A stretch of 53,172 bases of DNA from Pseudomonadota bacterium (GCA_030691265.1 JAUYET010000011.1:1-53172), one strand, 5' to 3'. Shown: positions 41,593-51,970, counted from the first letter of the stretch. Notes: generated from the letters alone by a model not told the origin. Made by a program: numbers and translations.

Positions 41593-43401
41593 ATGAAAAT
41601 TCTTATCGTCGACGACACACCCGCTAACGTCATGCAATTGCAGGCGGTAGCGCACCCGCTCGGCCATCAGACCATCATTGCGGCCGATGGCGAAAGTGCC
41701 GTGGCAGCCTTTCAGGCCGAAGTCCCCGATCTGGTGTTCATGAACATCATGATGCCGGGCATGGATGGCATTGCCGCGGTGAAAAAAATTCGCGCGCTGC
41801 CAGCCGACAAGTGGACGCCGATCATTTTCCATTCGGCAGTCGATCAGATGCAGGACATCGTCAGCGGACTTGAAGCCGGCGGCGACGATTATCTTGCCAA
41901 GCCGGCCTCGACGCAGTTGCTGCAAGCCAAGATCAACAGCTACGCGCGCCAGATCGCGCTGCAAAACAAGGTGCATGGTTATGCCGAGGAGTTGGCGCGC
42001 TGGCGTGAAGATTCCGAGGAGCAGACCCGTTTAGGTACGCACGTCATGGCGCGGCTTACCGACGCCGCCGGACTGCGCGATCAGATGGTGCGCAGTTTCA
42101 ATCTGCCGGCGGAGACCTTCAGCGGCGACCTGCTTTGTGCGGCGCGCGCACCCGGCGAGGTGCTGAACGTATTGCTCGCAGACGCAGCCGGACATGGCCT
42201 TGCCGCCGCGCTCTCCGCGCTGCCCTTGACGCAGGCTTTCTACAGCATGACGGCGAAGGGTTTTCCGTTGCCTTCCATCGCAGAAGAACTGAATCGCAAG
42301 CTCAAGGCGATTCTGCCAGCCGACCGTTTTGTAGCCGCGACACTGGCTTCGGTGGATGTGCGCAACCAGACCGTGGAAGTCTGGAACGGCGGCAACCCCG
42401 ACACCCTCTTCCTGAATACGCAAGGCGAGGTCGCCATGCGCTGGGCGTCGCGCCACCCGCCGCTGGGTATCTTGCCGGATGAGCTGTTTTCCGGCATGTC
42501 GGAAACGGTGGTGTTTCACGAACCCGGCGATCTGGTGCTGAGTTCGGATGGACTGACCGAAGCCGAGGATCTTGCCGGCGCCCGGCTGGGGATCGACGGC
42601 GTCATCGGCATCCTGGGAAAAACACAGGATAGCGACAGCCGCTTCAAACTCCTGCTACAGGGCGTGGAAACGCATTTGCAGGGCCAGCCGGGACGCGACG
42701 ATATTTCCTGTCTGATGGTCGCGGTGCCCATCGACCGACGTCGCCAATTCCGTTTTTCCGCGCCCAAGACCATCAACCAGAGCCAGTTCGCGGAATGGCG
42801 ACTTGATCTGACCTACAACGCACAAGAATTGCGCTATATCGACGTGGTGCCCGCCGTGCTGGGCCTGATCACGCAGGTACAAACGCTGAAAGAACATCAA
42901 GGCGCGCTGTTTCTGGTGCTTTCGGAACTGTTCAACAACGCGCTCGATCACGGTTTGCTGGGTCTGGATTCGGTCACCAAGCAATGGATAGGCGGCTTTG
43001 AGTTTTACCTGCAGCAGCGCGCCGAGCGGCTCGCCAAGCTGCACGAGGGACGTATCGACCTTTCATTCCTGCTGCATCAGGAAGAATCTCGCGCGGTGCT
43101 GGATATCAGTATCAACGACAGCGGCCCCGGCTTCGACTATAGCCATCGCCTGCAAGGCCAGACCGCACTGAGCGAAGTCAATGAGCAACCTTTTGGTCGC
43201 GGCATCGCCCTGGTAAAGAGTCTGTGCAATCAGATCGTCTATTCGGGCGCCGGCAACAAGGTCTGGTGCCGCTACATCGTTTCCGATCTGGTACTGGATG
43301 CGCCGAGCGACGCCGAAGACGGGTCAAGCGCTGAGGCCCTGCCTGTTACCGGAAAATCCAACCCCGGCACTCAAGGCGAGGACGGTTTGATTCTGTTCTG
43401 A
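41593..43401 (+). CDS. Receiver-PP2C phosphatase-RsbW-like kinase with a non-phosphorylatable receiver
   Basis: The 602-residue product has a receiver domain (residues 1-120), a linker helix, a SpoIIE-type PP2C phosphatase (about 150-390, FSGDLLCAARAPGEVLNVLLADAAGHG) and an RsbW-like ATPase (about 400-575, LSELFNNALDHGLLG and INDSGPGFDY). The layout is that of HsbR/RsbU-type switches in Proteobacteria. The phospho-acceptor Asp is replaced by Asn51 (FMNIMMPGMDG), while the acidic pair (VDD), the Ser in FHSAVD and the Lys in LAKPA are conserved. Its likely substrate is the STAS protein at 41181. Confidence 0.92.
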   Translation: MKILIVDDTPANVMQLQAVAHPLGHQTIIAADGESAVAAFQAEVPDLVFMNIMMPGMDGIAAVKKIRALPADKWTPIIFHSAVDQMQDIVSGLEAGGDDYLAKPASTQLLQAKINSYARQIALQNKVHGYAEELARWREDSEEQTRLGTHVMARLTDAAGLRDQMVRSFNLPAETFSGDLLCAARAPGEVLNVLLADAAGHGLAAALSALPLTQAFYSMTAKGFPLPSIAEELNRKLKAILPADRFVAATLASVDVRNQTVEVWNGGNPDTLFLNTQGEVAMRWASRHPPLGILPDELFSGMSETVVFHEPGDLVLSSDGLTEAEDLAGARLGIDGVIGILGKTQDSDSRFKLLLQGVETHLQGQPGRDDISCLMVAVPIDRRRQFRFSAPKTINQSQFAEWRLDLTYNAQELRYIDVVPAVLGLITQVQTLKEHQGALFLVLSELFNNALDHGLLGLDSVTKQWIGGFEFYLQQRAERLAKLHEGRIDLSFLLHQEESRAVLDISINDSGPGFDYSHRLQGQTALSEVNEQPFGRGIALVKSLCNQIVYSGAGNKVWCRYIVSDLVLDAPSDAEDGSSAEALPVTGKSNPGTQGEDGLILF

Positions 43402-43424
43402 ACTCTGGTTCGGTCGGGCAGTTC

Positions 43425-43497
43425 GTAGGTTGGGCAAAGCGCAGCGTGCCCAACAAACCGCCGCGATGTTGGGCACGCTGCGCTTTGCCCAACCTAC
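43425..43497. repeat. Palindromic repeat, family A, copy 3
   Basis: Arms are GTAGGTTGGGCAAAGCGCAGC and complement, with CGCAGC as in copy 2. It lies between the convergent ends of the phosphatase-kinase gene and the diguanylate cyclase gene, where it could act as a bidirectional terminator. Confidence 0.9.
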
Positions 43498-43503
43498 GCC
43501 TGC

Positions 43504-44790
43504 TCAGCCGACCGCCGCCGCAGTCACCCGATTGCGGCCGCCATGTTTCGACACGTACAAGGCTTCGTCAGCGGCCTTGATCAGCGCTTCCGCATCCATC
43601 AGAAGCGGGCGCTGAGGCGAACACTCGGCGACGCCGGCGGAAAAAGTGTTGCGGAAACTCACGTTGCCGGCGTGATGTTCGATGGCGGCAAAACTTTCGC
43701 GCAGGCTGTTGATGACACCCAGGGCGACTTCGATGGGCGTATCCGGCAGCGCCAGAGCGAATTCTTCGCCGCCGTAACGGCCGATCACATCGGCGCCGCG
43801 CAGGCGCTGTTTCAACAGGCGCGACAAATTCTTGATGACCCGGTCACCGGCCGGGTGGCCGTAGGTATCGTTGACGTTCTTGAAGTGGTCGATATCGATC
43901 ATCGCCACCGACAGCAGCTTGTTCTGACGTTTGGCGCGCGCGACCTCCGCGCGCAGACGTTCCTTGTAACTGGTGTGATTAAGCAGGCCGGTGAGGCTGT
44001 CGCGAACCATCAGGGCGCGCAGGGAGCGGTAGCGGATCACGCGGCTGCGTACCGCCGAGATCAGGTGCTCGGGTTGAATCGGCTTGTGCAGGAATTCGTC
44101 ACCGCCGTGACTCATTGCCTCGCGTTGACGGCCGACATCGCTTTCCGCCGAGAGGAACACGATCGGAATGGACAGATAGGCGTCCTGCTGGCGTATCACC
44201 TTGGCGATTTCCTGGCCGCTGGCGCCGGGCATGTTCATGTCCAGCAGGATCAGCTCGGGGGGGTGGTCATACAGCGCCTCCAGACTCTTGAGCGGGTCGG
44301 TGACCACCTGGCAGACGAAGCCGGCTTCGCTGAGGTTGGCGGCATAAAAAGCAGCCAGCGAAGGCGAGTCATCGACGATCAGCACCTTGCCGGCCTCGGC
44401 CTGGGGCGGCGCGGTCAGGCGATCCAGCGTATCGAGCAGGGACGTCGTATCGAGCGGACGCGTGAAATACGCCTGGCAACCCAGGCGCACCGCAGCCAGA
44501 CGGTCTGCGATGCCGCTCTGATCGGACATGCAGGCGACGGGAATGTGCTGCGCCAGTTCGGTCAACGCAGCTTTCTGTGCCGGCGCCTGTTCGCAGGCCA
44601 ACGTGGCATCGACCAGAATACCGGTCGGCGCTTGCGTCGCCACGCTGTCGACGAGTTGTTCCGGCGTATCGACCAGGCGCGCCTCATAGCCGTAGTAGCC
44701 AAGCTGGCGCGCAGCCTCCTGCATGTCCTGGCTTTGCGCCGGCCAGAGGTAGACCAGTTTGGCGTTGTTATTGGCGGGGGCGGGTTCCAT
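43504..44790 (-). CDS. Diguanylate cyclase with two receiver domains
   Basis: The 428-residue product has a degenerate N-terminal receiver (the usual Lys is Arg in YFTRPLD), a complete second receiver (IVDDSPS, Asp in LILLDMNMPG, FLSAESD, LHKPIQ) and a GGDEF domain with the active motif RYGGEEFAL. An inhibitory I-site (RGAD, five residues before GGEEF) is present. The protein should make c-di-GMP in a phosphorylation-dependent way. The partner kinase is not in the window. Confidence 0.95.
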   Translation of the reverse strand: MEPAPANNNAKLVYLWPAQSQDMQEAARQLGYYGYEARLVDTPEQLVDSVATQAPTGILVDATLACEQAPAQKAALTELAQHIPVACMSDQSGIADRLAAVRLGCQAYFTRPLDTTSLLDTLDRLTAPPQAEAGKVLIVDDSPSLAAFYAANLSEAGFVCQVVTDPLKSLEALYDHPPELILLDMNMPGASGQEIAKVIRQQDAYLSIPIVFLSAESDVGRQREAMSHGGDEFLHKPIQPEHLISAVRSRVIRYRSLRALMVRDSLTGLLNHTSYKERLRAEVARAKRQNKLLSVAMIDIDHFKNVNDTYGHPAGDRVIKNLSRLLKQRLRGADVIGRYGGEEFALALPDTPIEVALGVINSLRESFAAIEHHAGNVSFRNTFSAGVAECSPQRPLLMDAEALIKAADEALYVSKHGGRNRVTAAAVG

Positions 44791-44889
44791 TGCGCTTATC
44801 TCGACGACCTATATCGAAAGCCATATCGGCCAAGATGTTAATTACTTGAGCCGCAGGCAGGTTTATCCTGAAAACCGCAGTTGAAGCGC

Positions 44890-44919
44890 TCGTAGGTGCG
44901 AATTTATTCGCACCTACGA
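44890..44919. repeat. Perfect 14-bp inverted repeat
   Basis: TCGTAGGTGCGAAT and its complement are separated by only two bases. It resembles a common REP-like palindrome. It sits between the divergently arranged diguanylate cyclase start and the ptsI 3' end, so it may also serve as a terminator for ptsI. Confidence 0.75.
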
Positions 44920-44976
44920 ATATCTCGCAACACATTGAATCGTAATAAATTTATCCGTCAACCGAGGTTTTCAGGT

Positions 44977-46701
44977 TTATTCGTTGAGGCGTACCAGTAA
45001 CTCCTGGATGCGCTCCGGCCGACCGGCGCGCAACAGCTTCTTGACCAGCGGCGCAAGTTCGCCGACATGGCTGCGCATGACCTGCTGCTTCACCGCCAGC
45101 ACATGCGCCGGGTGCATCGAGAAATGGGTCAGCCCCATGCCCAGCAACAATCGGGTCAGGCGCGGGTCGCCCGCCATTTCGCCGCAGATCGAAACCGCTT
45201 TGCCCATCTTTTGCCCGATCTTGAGCGTGTGCTCGATGAGGCCGAGAACAGCCGGGTGCAGCGGATCGTACAGATGGGCGACGGCATCGTCGGTGCGGTC
45301 GATGGCGAGGGTGTATTGAATGAGGTCGTTGGTGCCGATCGACAGAAAATCGAGCTTGCGTGCGAACCATTCGGCGGCGAGGGCGGCGGCGGGGACTTCG
45401 ATCATGCCGCCGATCGGCGTTCCCGGATCGAACGGGATATTTTCCACGCGCAGGCTATCGCGCGCCGCGCCGATCAAGGCCAGCGCCTGATCGAGTTCGC
45501 TCAGGCTGACCAGCATCGGCAGCAGAATTTTCACCTTGCCGTAATGGCTGGCGCGGTACAGCGCGCGGAGCTGGGTGATGAAAATCTGCGGCTCGGCCAG
45601 GCACAGGCGAATCGCGCGCAAGCCCAGCGCCGGGTTGACGCTGGTATCCGCCATCCAGCGCACGGATTTGTCGGCGCCCACGTCAATCGTGCGGATGACC
45701 ACCGGGCGCCCCGCCATACCTTCCGCTACCGCGCGATAAGCCACGAACTGCTCTTCCTCGCCGGGCAAATCGTCGCGGTTGAGGAACAGAAACTCACTGC
45801 GGAAGAGGCCGATGCCGACTGCATTTTCACTCAGCGCATGACGCACATCCGTGGGCAAATCGATGTTTGCCAACAGCGACACATCGACCCCATCCAGCGT
45901 GGTCGACGGGCTGGTCTTCAGGCGGCGCAGCTTTTTCTGCTCCAGCAGCCACTGGTTCCGGCGCAGCCGGTATTCCTCCAGGATGGCGGCATCGGGATCG
46001 ACGATGACGACGCCATCGACGCCATCGACGATCAGCCAGTCGTCCTCGCGAATCAGCGCGCGCGCGTTGTGCAGCGCCATCGCCGAGGGCAGGTTCAGGC
46101 TGCGCGCGAGAATCGCGGTGTGCGAAGTGGCGCCGCCCAGATCGGTGATGAAGCCGGCAAAAGTATGGCGCTTGAACAGCACCATATCGCTGGGCGAAAG
46201 ATCATGCGCGACCAGGATGTTGTCGCCCTCATCGGCGGTTTTCAGCGGCGCGTGGCCGGGGTGGCCCATCAGCGATTTGAGGACTTTGTCCGCCACCTGG
46301 CGCACGTCGTGACGACGTTCGCGCAGGTAGTCGTCCTCGATCGACTCGAACTGTGCGATCAACGCCTCGGTCTGCTGCGCCAGCGCCCACTCGGCGTTGC
46401 AGCCTTCCTCGCGGATGCGCCGTTTCGGCGCCTGCGAAAGCATGGAATCGGACAGGATCAAGGCATGCACTTCGATGAATGCCGATAGCTCGGTCGGCGC
46501 ACCGCCCGGAATATGCGTCTGCAAGGCGAGCAGTTCGGCATGCACGGTTTCCACCGCTTCGGTGAAGCGCGCGATTTCCGCTTCGACATGTTCCGGGCGT
46601 AACAGGTAATGCGGCGCTTCCAGGCGCGCATGCGAATAAAGCTGGGCGCGACCGATGGCATAACCGCCGGAGACGCCAATGCCGTGCAGCACGAATGTCA
46701 T
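44977..46701 (-). CDS. ptsI: PTS enzyme I (PEP-protein phosphotransferase)
   Basis: The 574-residue product is a full-length enzyme I. The phospho-accepting His is in GGATSHTAILARSLNLP, and the PEP-binding domain carries FRSEFLFLNRDDLPGE, PALGLRAIRLCL and the catalytic Cys in ICGEMAGDP. It passes phosphate from PEP to HPr. Its ATG overlaps the ptsH stop (ATGA). No sugar permease EIIB/EIIC genes are near, so the set is probably regulatory. Confidence 0.97.
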   Translation of the reverse strand: MTFVLHGIGVSGGYAIGRAQLYSHARLEAPHYLLRPEHVEAEIARFTEAVETVHAELLALQTHIPGGAPTELSAFIEVHALILSDSMLSQAPKRRIREEGCNAEWALAQQTEALIAQFESIEDDYLRERRHDVRQVADKVLKSLMGHPGHAPLKTADEGDNILVAHDLSPSDMVLFKRHTFAGFITDLGGATSHTAILARSLNLPSAMALHNARALIREDDWLIVDGVDGVVIVDPDAAILEEYRLRRNQWLLEQKKLRRLKTSPSTTLDGVDVSLLANIDLPTDVRHALSENAVGIGLFRSEFLFLNRDDLPGEEEQFVAYRAVAEGMAGRPVVIRTIDVGADKSVRWMADTSVNPALGLRAIRLCLAEPQIFITQLRALYRASHYGKVKILLPMLVSLSELDQALALIGAARDSLRVENIPFDPGTPIGGMIEVPAAALAAEWFARKLDFLSIGTNDLIQYTLAIDRTDDAVAHLYDPLHPAVLGLIEHTLKIGQKMGKAVSICGEMAGDPRLTRLLLGMGLTHFSMHPAHVLAVKQQVMRSHVGELAPLVKKLLRAGRPERIQELLVRLNE

Positions 46702-46967
46702 TCTCCCTCCCCGAATTTGTCCTCGACCAGCGCGGCCAGCGCGTTCATCGCCGCTTCTTCATCGGCGCCGATGGTCTCGATCCTGATCTGCGTGCCGCGC
46801 GATGCCGCCAGCATCATCACGCCCATGATGCTTTTGCCGTTGATGCGGCGACCATTGCGGGAAAGCCAGACTTCGGACTGAAACTGCGCGGCGGTTTGCG
46901 TCAGCTTGGCGGAGGCGCGTGCATGCAAGCCCAGTTTGTTGATGATTTCGACATCGCGTTCAACCAT
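46698..46967 (-). CDS. ptsH: HPr phosphocarrier protein
   Basis: The 89-residue product has the active His in LGLHARASAKL and the regulatory Ser region NGKSIMGVMMLAASRG, which is the HPr kinase site. I start at the ATG at 46967 because it gives MVERDVEIINKLGLHARA, a normal HPr N-terminus. It overlaps ptsI and lies 5 bp after the EIIA gene. Confidence 0.96.
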   Translation of the reverse strand: MVERDVEIINKLGLHARASAKLTQTAAQFQSEVWLSRNGRRINGKSIMGVMMLAASRGTQIRIETIGADEEAAMNALAALVEDKFGEGE

Positions 46968-46972
46968 ATGTC

Positions 46973-47374
46973 TTAGCCATGGGCCGGCTCCGAATGGATA
47001 TTGATAATGCCGGCCTGACCGCCGGAAACCGCTTTTTCCAGCAGCCTGGTCATGCCTTGATCGCGATAAGTCAGCGCCTTCAGCAACATGGGTAGATTGA
47101 CGCCGGCGATGGCCTCGATGCGATTGCTGGCAATCACCTTGCAGACGGTATTGCACGGCGTCGCGCCATAAACATCGGTCAGGATCAGCACACCCTCGCC
47201 CTGATCGAGTTCGGCCAGCTTGGCGCATGCACGCGTCAGCATGTCGGCAGGATCGTCGCAGGCCGACAGATCCAGATTTTCCAGCGCATCGGGACGCTTG
47301 CCGAGGACGAAGGTCGCACACTGGATGAGGCTGTCGCCGAGGTTGCCGTGGGCGACGATGAGGATGGGGATCAT
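46973..47374 (-). CDS. PTS EIIA component, mannose family
   Basis: The 133-residue product is a single EIIA(Man) domain; the phospho-accepting His is in ILIVAHGNLGDSL at about residue 9. LTDVYGATPCNTV is the typical central strand. In Betaproteobacteria this gene, ptsH and ptsI form a short regulatory phosphorelay, often near HPr kinase, and no transport components are linked here. It is the first gene of the operon. Confidence 0.94.
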   Translation of the reverse strand: MIPILIVAHGNLGDSLIQCATFVLGKRPDALENLDLSACDDPADMLTRACAKLAELDQGEGVLILTDVYGATPCNTVCKVIASNRIEAIAGVNLPMLLKALTYRDQGMTRLLEKAVSGGQAGIINIHSEPAHG

Positions 47375-47776
47375 GGGACGGAATAAGGTAAGTACGAGAA
47401 AAAGTTCGCGGCATTTTACGCCGCTGCCCTCGCAAGAAGGACGCCGAATTCGTAAGCTGCCTCAGCCAAGCACCGCCAGCCAAAAAGGCAGATTGAGTCT
47501 GGAGGCGGCAAGGGATTGCCGCCCTACGAAGGCCAGGCGCAAGGCAGTAGGTCGGCAATCCTTTGCCGACTCTCCTTCTCGCGGCGGGGTTTGCCGCCCG
47601 ATTTCCATGCTGGCTGAGGCAGCTTGCTAATCACATATCCCTTTGATGTGAAAGGTCGAATTTGTTTCGAGTCAGGCGCGAAAGGCAGCGAAGTCGTTGC
47701 CGCTTTTAGCGGCTTACGAATTCGGCGTCCTCCTTGCGAGGGTAGAATCGACCGCCCCCCGCCTCAGAGTTTTTTC
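47375..47776. repeat. Repeat-filled gap: families C and G
   Basis: This 402-bp stretch between the divergent EIIA and oxidoreductase genes holds a partial inverted family C copy (47427-47457), the second family G element (47455-47633, opposite orientation to 23483-23655) and a full family C unit (47685-47744, ending GGCGTCCTCCTTGCGAGGG). I see no gene in it. Promoters for both flanking genes must lie inside or between these repeats. Confidence 0.85.
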
Positions 47777-50700
47777 ATGTCCGCCCAGTTTTCCAGCGCG
47801 TCTTCAAGCTCCAGCCAGCGCATCCGCGAAATCCCCTACAACTACACCTCGTTTTCCGACCGCGAGATCGTCATCCGCCTGTTGGGGGCCGAAGGCTGGC
47901 GTCTGGTCGAAGAGTTGCGCGGCGAACGCAAGACCGGCCGCTCCGCGCGCATGTTGTTCGAGGTGCTGGGCGACATCTGGGTGGTGACGCGCAATCCGTA
48001 TCTGGAAGACGACCTGCTCGCCAATCCGGATCGCCGCGCCTTGCTGGTACAGGCCCTGCGCCACCGCTTGGGCGAAGTCGAAAAGCGGCGCCAGGGCAGC
48101 GGAGCCGTTGTCGCCTCTGGCGACTTACGGAACCGGCGTCCTCCTGGCGAGGGTAACGAGCGGGTCGGCAAGCTGCTGGTGTTGTCGAATGGCGCGGTGG
48201 ATGCGTTCGAGGCGGGTTTCGCGCAGACCGAGCATTTGCGGCGCGACATCCTGCACAAACTGTTGCCGCACACCCACCGCGACAACATCGCCTTCGATGG
48301 CATGGCGCGCGTCTCCCACGTCACCGACGCCACCGACTGGCGCGTCGAATACCCGTTCGTGGTGCTCAACCCGGATGACGAAGAGGAAATTCCGGCGCTG
48401 GTCGCCGGCTGCATCGCGCTCGGCCTGACCGTGATTCCGCGCGGCGGCGGCACCGGCTACACCGGCGGCGCGATTCCGTTGACCCGGTTATCGGCGGTGA
48501 TCAATACCGAAAAATTCGACCGCATGAGCGCGATCGAGGCGCGCGTCCTGCCCGGCCACAGCAGCGCCACGCCAGTCATCGTCTGCGGCGCCGGCGTGGT
48601 GACGCGCCGGGTCATGGAGGCGGCGGAAGTGCGCGGCCTCGCCTTCGCGGTCGATCCGACCAGCGCCGACGCCTCCTGCATCGGCGGCAACGTGGCGATG
48701 AATGCCGGCGGCAAGAAGGCGGTGTTGTGGGGTACCGCGCTCGACAATCTGCTGTCCTGGAAGATGGTGACGCCGGACGCCGACTGGCTGGAAGTCACCC
48801 GCCTGGATCACAACCTGTCGAAAATTCACGACGTCGAAACCGCGCGTTTCGAACTGCGTCGTTTCCATGCCGACGGCAAGCCGAAAGGCGCGGCCGAAAT
48901 CCTGGCCATTCCCGGCCGCGCCTTCCGCAAACAAGGCCTGGGCAAGGATGTCACCGACAAGTTTTTGTCCGGCCTGCCCGGCATTCAGAAGGAAGGCTGC
49001 GACGGCCTGATTACCCAGGCGACCTTCGTGCTGCACCGGATGCCGCCGCATATTCGCACCGTGTGCATGGAATTCTTCGGCCCGGTCGCGGAAGCGGTGC
49101 CGGCCATCGTCGAAGTCAAGAATCACATGGATACCTGCCCGGGCGGCGTCGTGCTGGCCGGTCTGGAACACCTGGATGCGCGCTACATCAAGGCGGTCGG
49201 CTATGCCACCAAGGCCGAGCGAGGCGGGGCAAGTTCGAATGGACGCCCGAACATGGTGCTGCTGGCCGACGTAGCCGGCGACGACGCCGACAGCGCCAAT
49301 GCCGCCGCCGCGCATATCGTCGAACTGGCCCGCGCGCGCGGCGGCGAGGGATTCATCGCGGCAAGCCCGGACGCGCGCAAGAAATTCTGGCTCGACCGCG
49401 CGCGTACCGCCGCCATCGCCAAACATACCAACGCGTTCAAGATCAACGAGGACGTGGTGATTCCGCTGCCTCGGCTGGGCGATTATTCCGACGGCGTCGA
49501 GCGCATCAATATCGAGTTGTCGATCGGCAACAAGCTGGCTTTGTTGCAGGCGCTGGAACGGTTTTTCCAGGGCGAACTGCCTTTGTTCGAGGACGACGAT
49601 GGCGTCGCCGATCCGGCCTTGACCAGCGCACGACGCGCGCGCGCGCTGGACTTGCTGGGCCAGGTGCGCGAACGCTGGACCGGGCTGCTCGACAGTCTCG
49701 ACGACATGGCCGTGTTTCGGGCGGTACAAACCAAACAGCAGCGCGTTTCCTGGAGGCGCGAAGTGCGCGCCGAACTACGCCAGATATTCACCGGCCGCGA
49801 GTACGAACCGGTGCTGCTCGAATGCGATGCCATCCATAAACGCGTGTTGAAGGGCCGCGTATTCGTCGCGCTGCACATGCATGCCGGCGATGGCAACGTG
49901 CATACCAATATCCCGGTCAACTCGGACGATTACGCCATGCTCGCCGCCGCCAATCAGGCCGTGGCGCGCATCATGCAACTGGCGCAGGACCTCGGCGGCG
50001 TGATTTCCGGCGAGCACGGCATCGGCATCACCAAGCTGGAATTCCTGTCCGATCTGGCCCTGTCCGAGTTCGCCGCCTACAAGCAACAGGTCGATCCGGA
50101 GGGCCGCTTCAACAAGGGCAAGCTGTTGGCGGGCGCCGACCTGAGCAATGCCTACACGCCCTCGTTCGGCCTGCTGGAACAGGAATCACTGATCATGGAG
50201 CAGTCGGAAATCGGCGCCATCGCCGATTCCATCAAGGACTGCCTGCGTTGCGGCAAGTGCAAGCCGGTGTGCAACACGCACGTGCCGCGCGCCAATCTGC
50301 TGTACAGCCCGCGCAACAAGATTCTGGCCACTTCGTTGCTGATCGAGGCTTTCCTGTACGAGGAACAGACCCGGCGCGGCGTTTCGCTGAAGCACTTCGA
50401 CGAGTTCGACGATGTCGCCGACCACTGCACGGTCTGCCACAAATGCCTCAACCCGTGTCCGGTCGATATCGACTTCGGCGATGTCACCGTGGCGATGCGC
50501 AATTTCCTCACCGCCGCCGGCAAGAAGAAAACCGCGCCGGCGACCAAACTGGCGATGGCCTTCCTCAACAGCACCGATCCGGATGCCATTCGCTTCATGC
50601 GCAAGAGTTCGATCCAGTTGGGTTATCTGGGCCAGCGCGTCGGCGCGGCCGTGATGCGCAACCTGCCGGTGGTCAAGGAAGCCATGCGTCGGCCGCCGGC

Positions 50701-51667
50701 CACGGTCGGCAAACCGAATGCGGTGACCCAGGTCATCCACTTCTTCAACCGCTCGCTGCCTGGAGGTTTGCCAAATCAACTGCCCAACAAGACCGCGCGC
50801 GCGCTGCTTGGCTTGAACGATCCGAAAGTGGTGCCGGTGCTGCGCGATGCGGCCAAGGTGACGGAAGAATCCGACGCGGTGTTCTATTTCCCCGGCTGCG
50901 GCTCCGAACGCCTGTTCTCGCAAGTCGGTCTGGCGACGATGGCCTGGCTGTATGAACTCGGCGCGCAGACCGTGCTGCCGCCGACTTATCTGTGCTGCGG
51001 CTATCCGCAAACCGCCACCGGCGACCGGCCCAAGGGCGAAGCCATCACCACCAGCAACCGGGTGCTGTTCCACCGCATCGCCAACACCTTGAATTACCTC
51101 GACATCAAGACCGTGCTGGTGTCCTGCGGCACCTGCCTGGATCAGTTGATGGAATACCAGTTCGACAAGATTTTCCCCGGCTGCCGGATCATGGACATCC
51201 ATGAATACATGATGGAAAAAGGCGTCAAGCTCGAAGGCGTCGGTGGTACGAAGTACATGTACCACGACCCCTGTCACACGCCGATCAAGCTGCACAACCC
51301 GATCAACACCGTGAAAACACTGATGGGTCAGGACGTGAAACTGTCGGAACGCTGCTGCGGCGAAGCCGGCACCTTCGCCGCCAGCCGGCCGGACATCGCC
51401 ACCCAGGTGCGCTTCCGCAAAGCGGAAGAAATCGACCGCGTCGCGGATGAGTTACGCAAACCCGTGCGCGGGCCGGAAACCGAAACGGTCAAAATCCTCA
51501 CCTCCTGCCCGTCCTGCCTGCAAGGCATCCTGCGCTACGGCGAAGACAGCAAGATCGAAGCCGATTACATCGTGGTCGAACTGGCCAAACTGAAACTGGG
51601 CGAGAACTGGATGGCGGAGTTTGTCGCCAAGGCGAATGCCGGCGGCATTGAAAAGGTGCTGTTGTAG
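47777..51667 (+). CDS. DUF3683-type FAD/Fe-S oxidoreductase (D-lactate dehydrogenase-like)
   Basis: The 1296-residue product begins [14 protein letters not shown] and [22 protein letters not shown], the DUF3683 segment. A PCMH-type FAD domain spans about residues 190-420 ([41 protein letters not shown]), followed by the FAD-oxidase C-terminal domain to about 790 ([31 protein letters not shown]). Two [4Fe-4S] sites follow near residues 822-900 ([23 protein letters not shown]), then two CCG domains ([29 protein letters not shown]). It probably oxidises a 2-hydroxy acid to feed the respiratory chain; the substrate is not known. Residues about 107-127 come from an in-frame family C repeat. Confidence 0.9.
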   Translation: MSAQFSSASSSSSQRIREIPYNYTSFSDREIVIRLLGAEGWRLVEELRGERKTGRSARMLFEVLGDIWVVTRNPYLEDDLLANPDRRALLVQALRHRLGEVEKRRQGSGAVVASGDLRNRRPPGEGNERVGKLLVLSNGAVDAFEAGFAQTEHLRRDILHKLLPHTHRDNIAFDGMARVSHVTDATDWRVEYPFVVLNPDDEEEIPALVAGCIALGLTVIPRGGGTGYTGGAIPLTRLSAVINTEKFDRMSAIEARVLPGHSSATPVIVCGAGVVTRRVMEAAEVRGLAFAVDPTSADASCIGGNVAMNAGGKKAVLWGTALDNLLSWKMVTPDADWLEVTRLDHNLSKIHDVETARFELRRFHADGKPKGAAEILAIPGRAFRKQGLGKDVTDKFLSGLPGIQKEGCDGLITQATFVLHRMPPHIRTVCMEFFGPVAEAVPAIVEVKNHMDTCPGGVVLAGLEHLDARYIKAVGYATKAERGGASSNGRPNMVLLADVAGDDADSANAAAAHIVELARARGGEGFIAASPDARKKFWLDRARTAAIAKHTNAFKINEDVVIPLPRLGDYSDGVERINIELSIGNKLALLQALERFFQGELPLFEDDDGVADPALTSARRARALDLLGQVRERWTGLLDSLDDMAVFRAVQTKQQRVSWRREVRAELRQIFTGREYEPVLLECDAIHKRVLKGRVFVALHMHAGDGNVHTNIPVNSDDYAMLAAANQAVARIMQLAQDLGGVISGEHGIGITKLEFLSDLALSEFAAYKQQVDPEGRFNKGKLLAGADLSNAYTPSFGLLEQESLIMEQSEIGAIADSIKDCLRCGKCKPVCNTHVPRANLLYSPRNKILATSLLIEAFLYEEQTRRGVSLKHFDEFDDVADHCTVCHKCLNPCPVDIDFGDVTVAMRNFLTAAGKKKTAPATKLAMAFLNSTDPDAIRFMRKSSIQLGYLGQRVGAAVMRNLPVVKEAMRRPPATVGKPNAVTQVIHFFNRSLPGGLPNQLPNKTARALLGLNDPKVVPVLRDAAKVTEESDAVFYFPGCGSERLFSQVGLATMAWLYELGAQTVLPPTYLCCGYPQTATGDRPKGEAITTSNRVLFHRIANTLNYLDIKTVLVSCGTCLDQLMEYQFDKIFPGCRIMDIHEYMMEKGVKLEGVGGTKYMYHDPCHTPIKLHNPINTVKTLMGQDVKLSERCCGEAGTFAASRPDIATQVRFRKAEEIDRVADELRKPVRGPETETVKILTSCPSCLQGILRYGEDSKIEADYIVVELAKLKLGENWMAEFVAKANAGGIEKVLL
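48096..48155 (+). repeat. Family C repeat inserted in frame in the oxidoreductase gene
   Basis: GCAGCGGAGCCGTTGTCGCC opens the unit and GCGTCCTCCTGGCGAGGGTA closes it. It matches 35423-35466 exactly over its first 44 bases and 47685-47744 along its whole length with scattered changes. It adds about 20 residues ([20 protein letters not shown]) in a segment between two helices of the N-terminal domain. Confidence 0.88.
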
Positions 51668-51674
51668 GGGTGAG

Positions 51675-51893
51675 GTGAGGGAACAACAGCCCAGTAAACC
51701 CTCCGCGACTTACCAGGATATTCTCGACCTGCCGGAAACGCTGGTCGGTGAGATCATCAATGGGTGGCTGGTCACTCATCCAAGAATGGATGGTAAGGCG
51801 CTGTTGGCAAAAGAACGTTTGGGCGGCGTGCTGGCGCACCATTTTTGCAAGGTTTCACCAGCTCAAGCCAGTGTGGACGAAAAGCCCGAGTAG
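51675..51893 (+). pseudogene. Truncated Uma2/DUF820-like fragment
   Basis: A GTG after GGTGAG begins the frame VREQQPSKPSATYQDILDLP and continues ETLVGEIINGWLVTHPRM, the opening of Uma2 (DUF820) nuclease-like proteins. After about 40 residues the family pattern is lost, and the frame ends at 72 codons in the TAG of a family D repeat. Full-length members are about 190 residues, so this is a decayed 5' fragment. Confidence 0.7.
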
Positions 51894-51970
51894 GGCGCAA
51901 TAACCAACGGGCATTGCGCCGCATGTCTCGGGCGCAACCGGTGCAATGCACTGCGCTTATTGCACCCTAC
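51891..51970 (-). repeat. Palindromic repeat, family D, copy 2
   Basis: TAGGGCGCAATAACC...GGCATTGCGCC matches the reverse complement of the right half of 30863-30950, and GGTGCAATGCACTGCGCTTATTGCACCCTAC matches its left half, here cited only as segment ends. The first three bases are the stop codon of the preceding Uma2 fragment. Confidence 0.88.

Noticed and set aside
46698-47558. Long minus-strand frame ahead of ptsH
   Set aside because: Only its last 89 codons are HPr; the upstream part overlaps the EIIA gene in another frame and is not protein-like.
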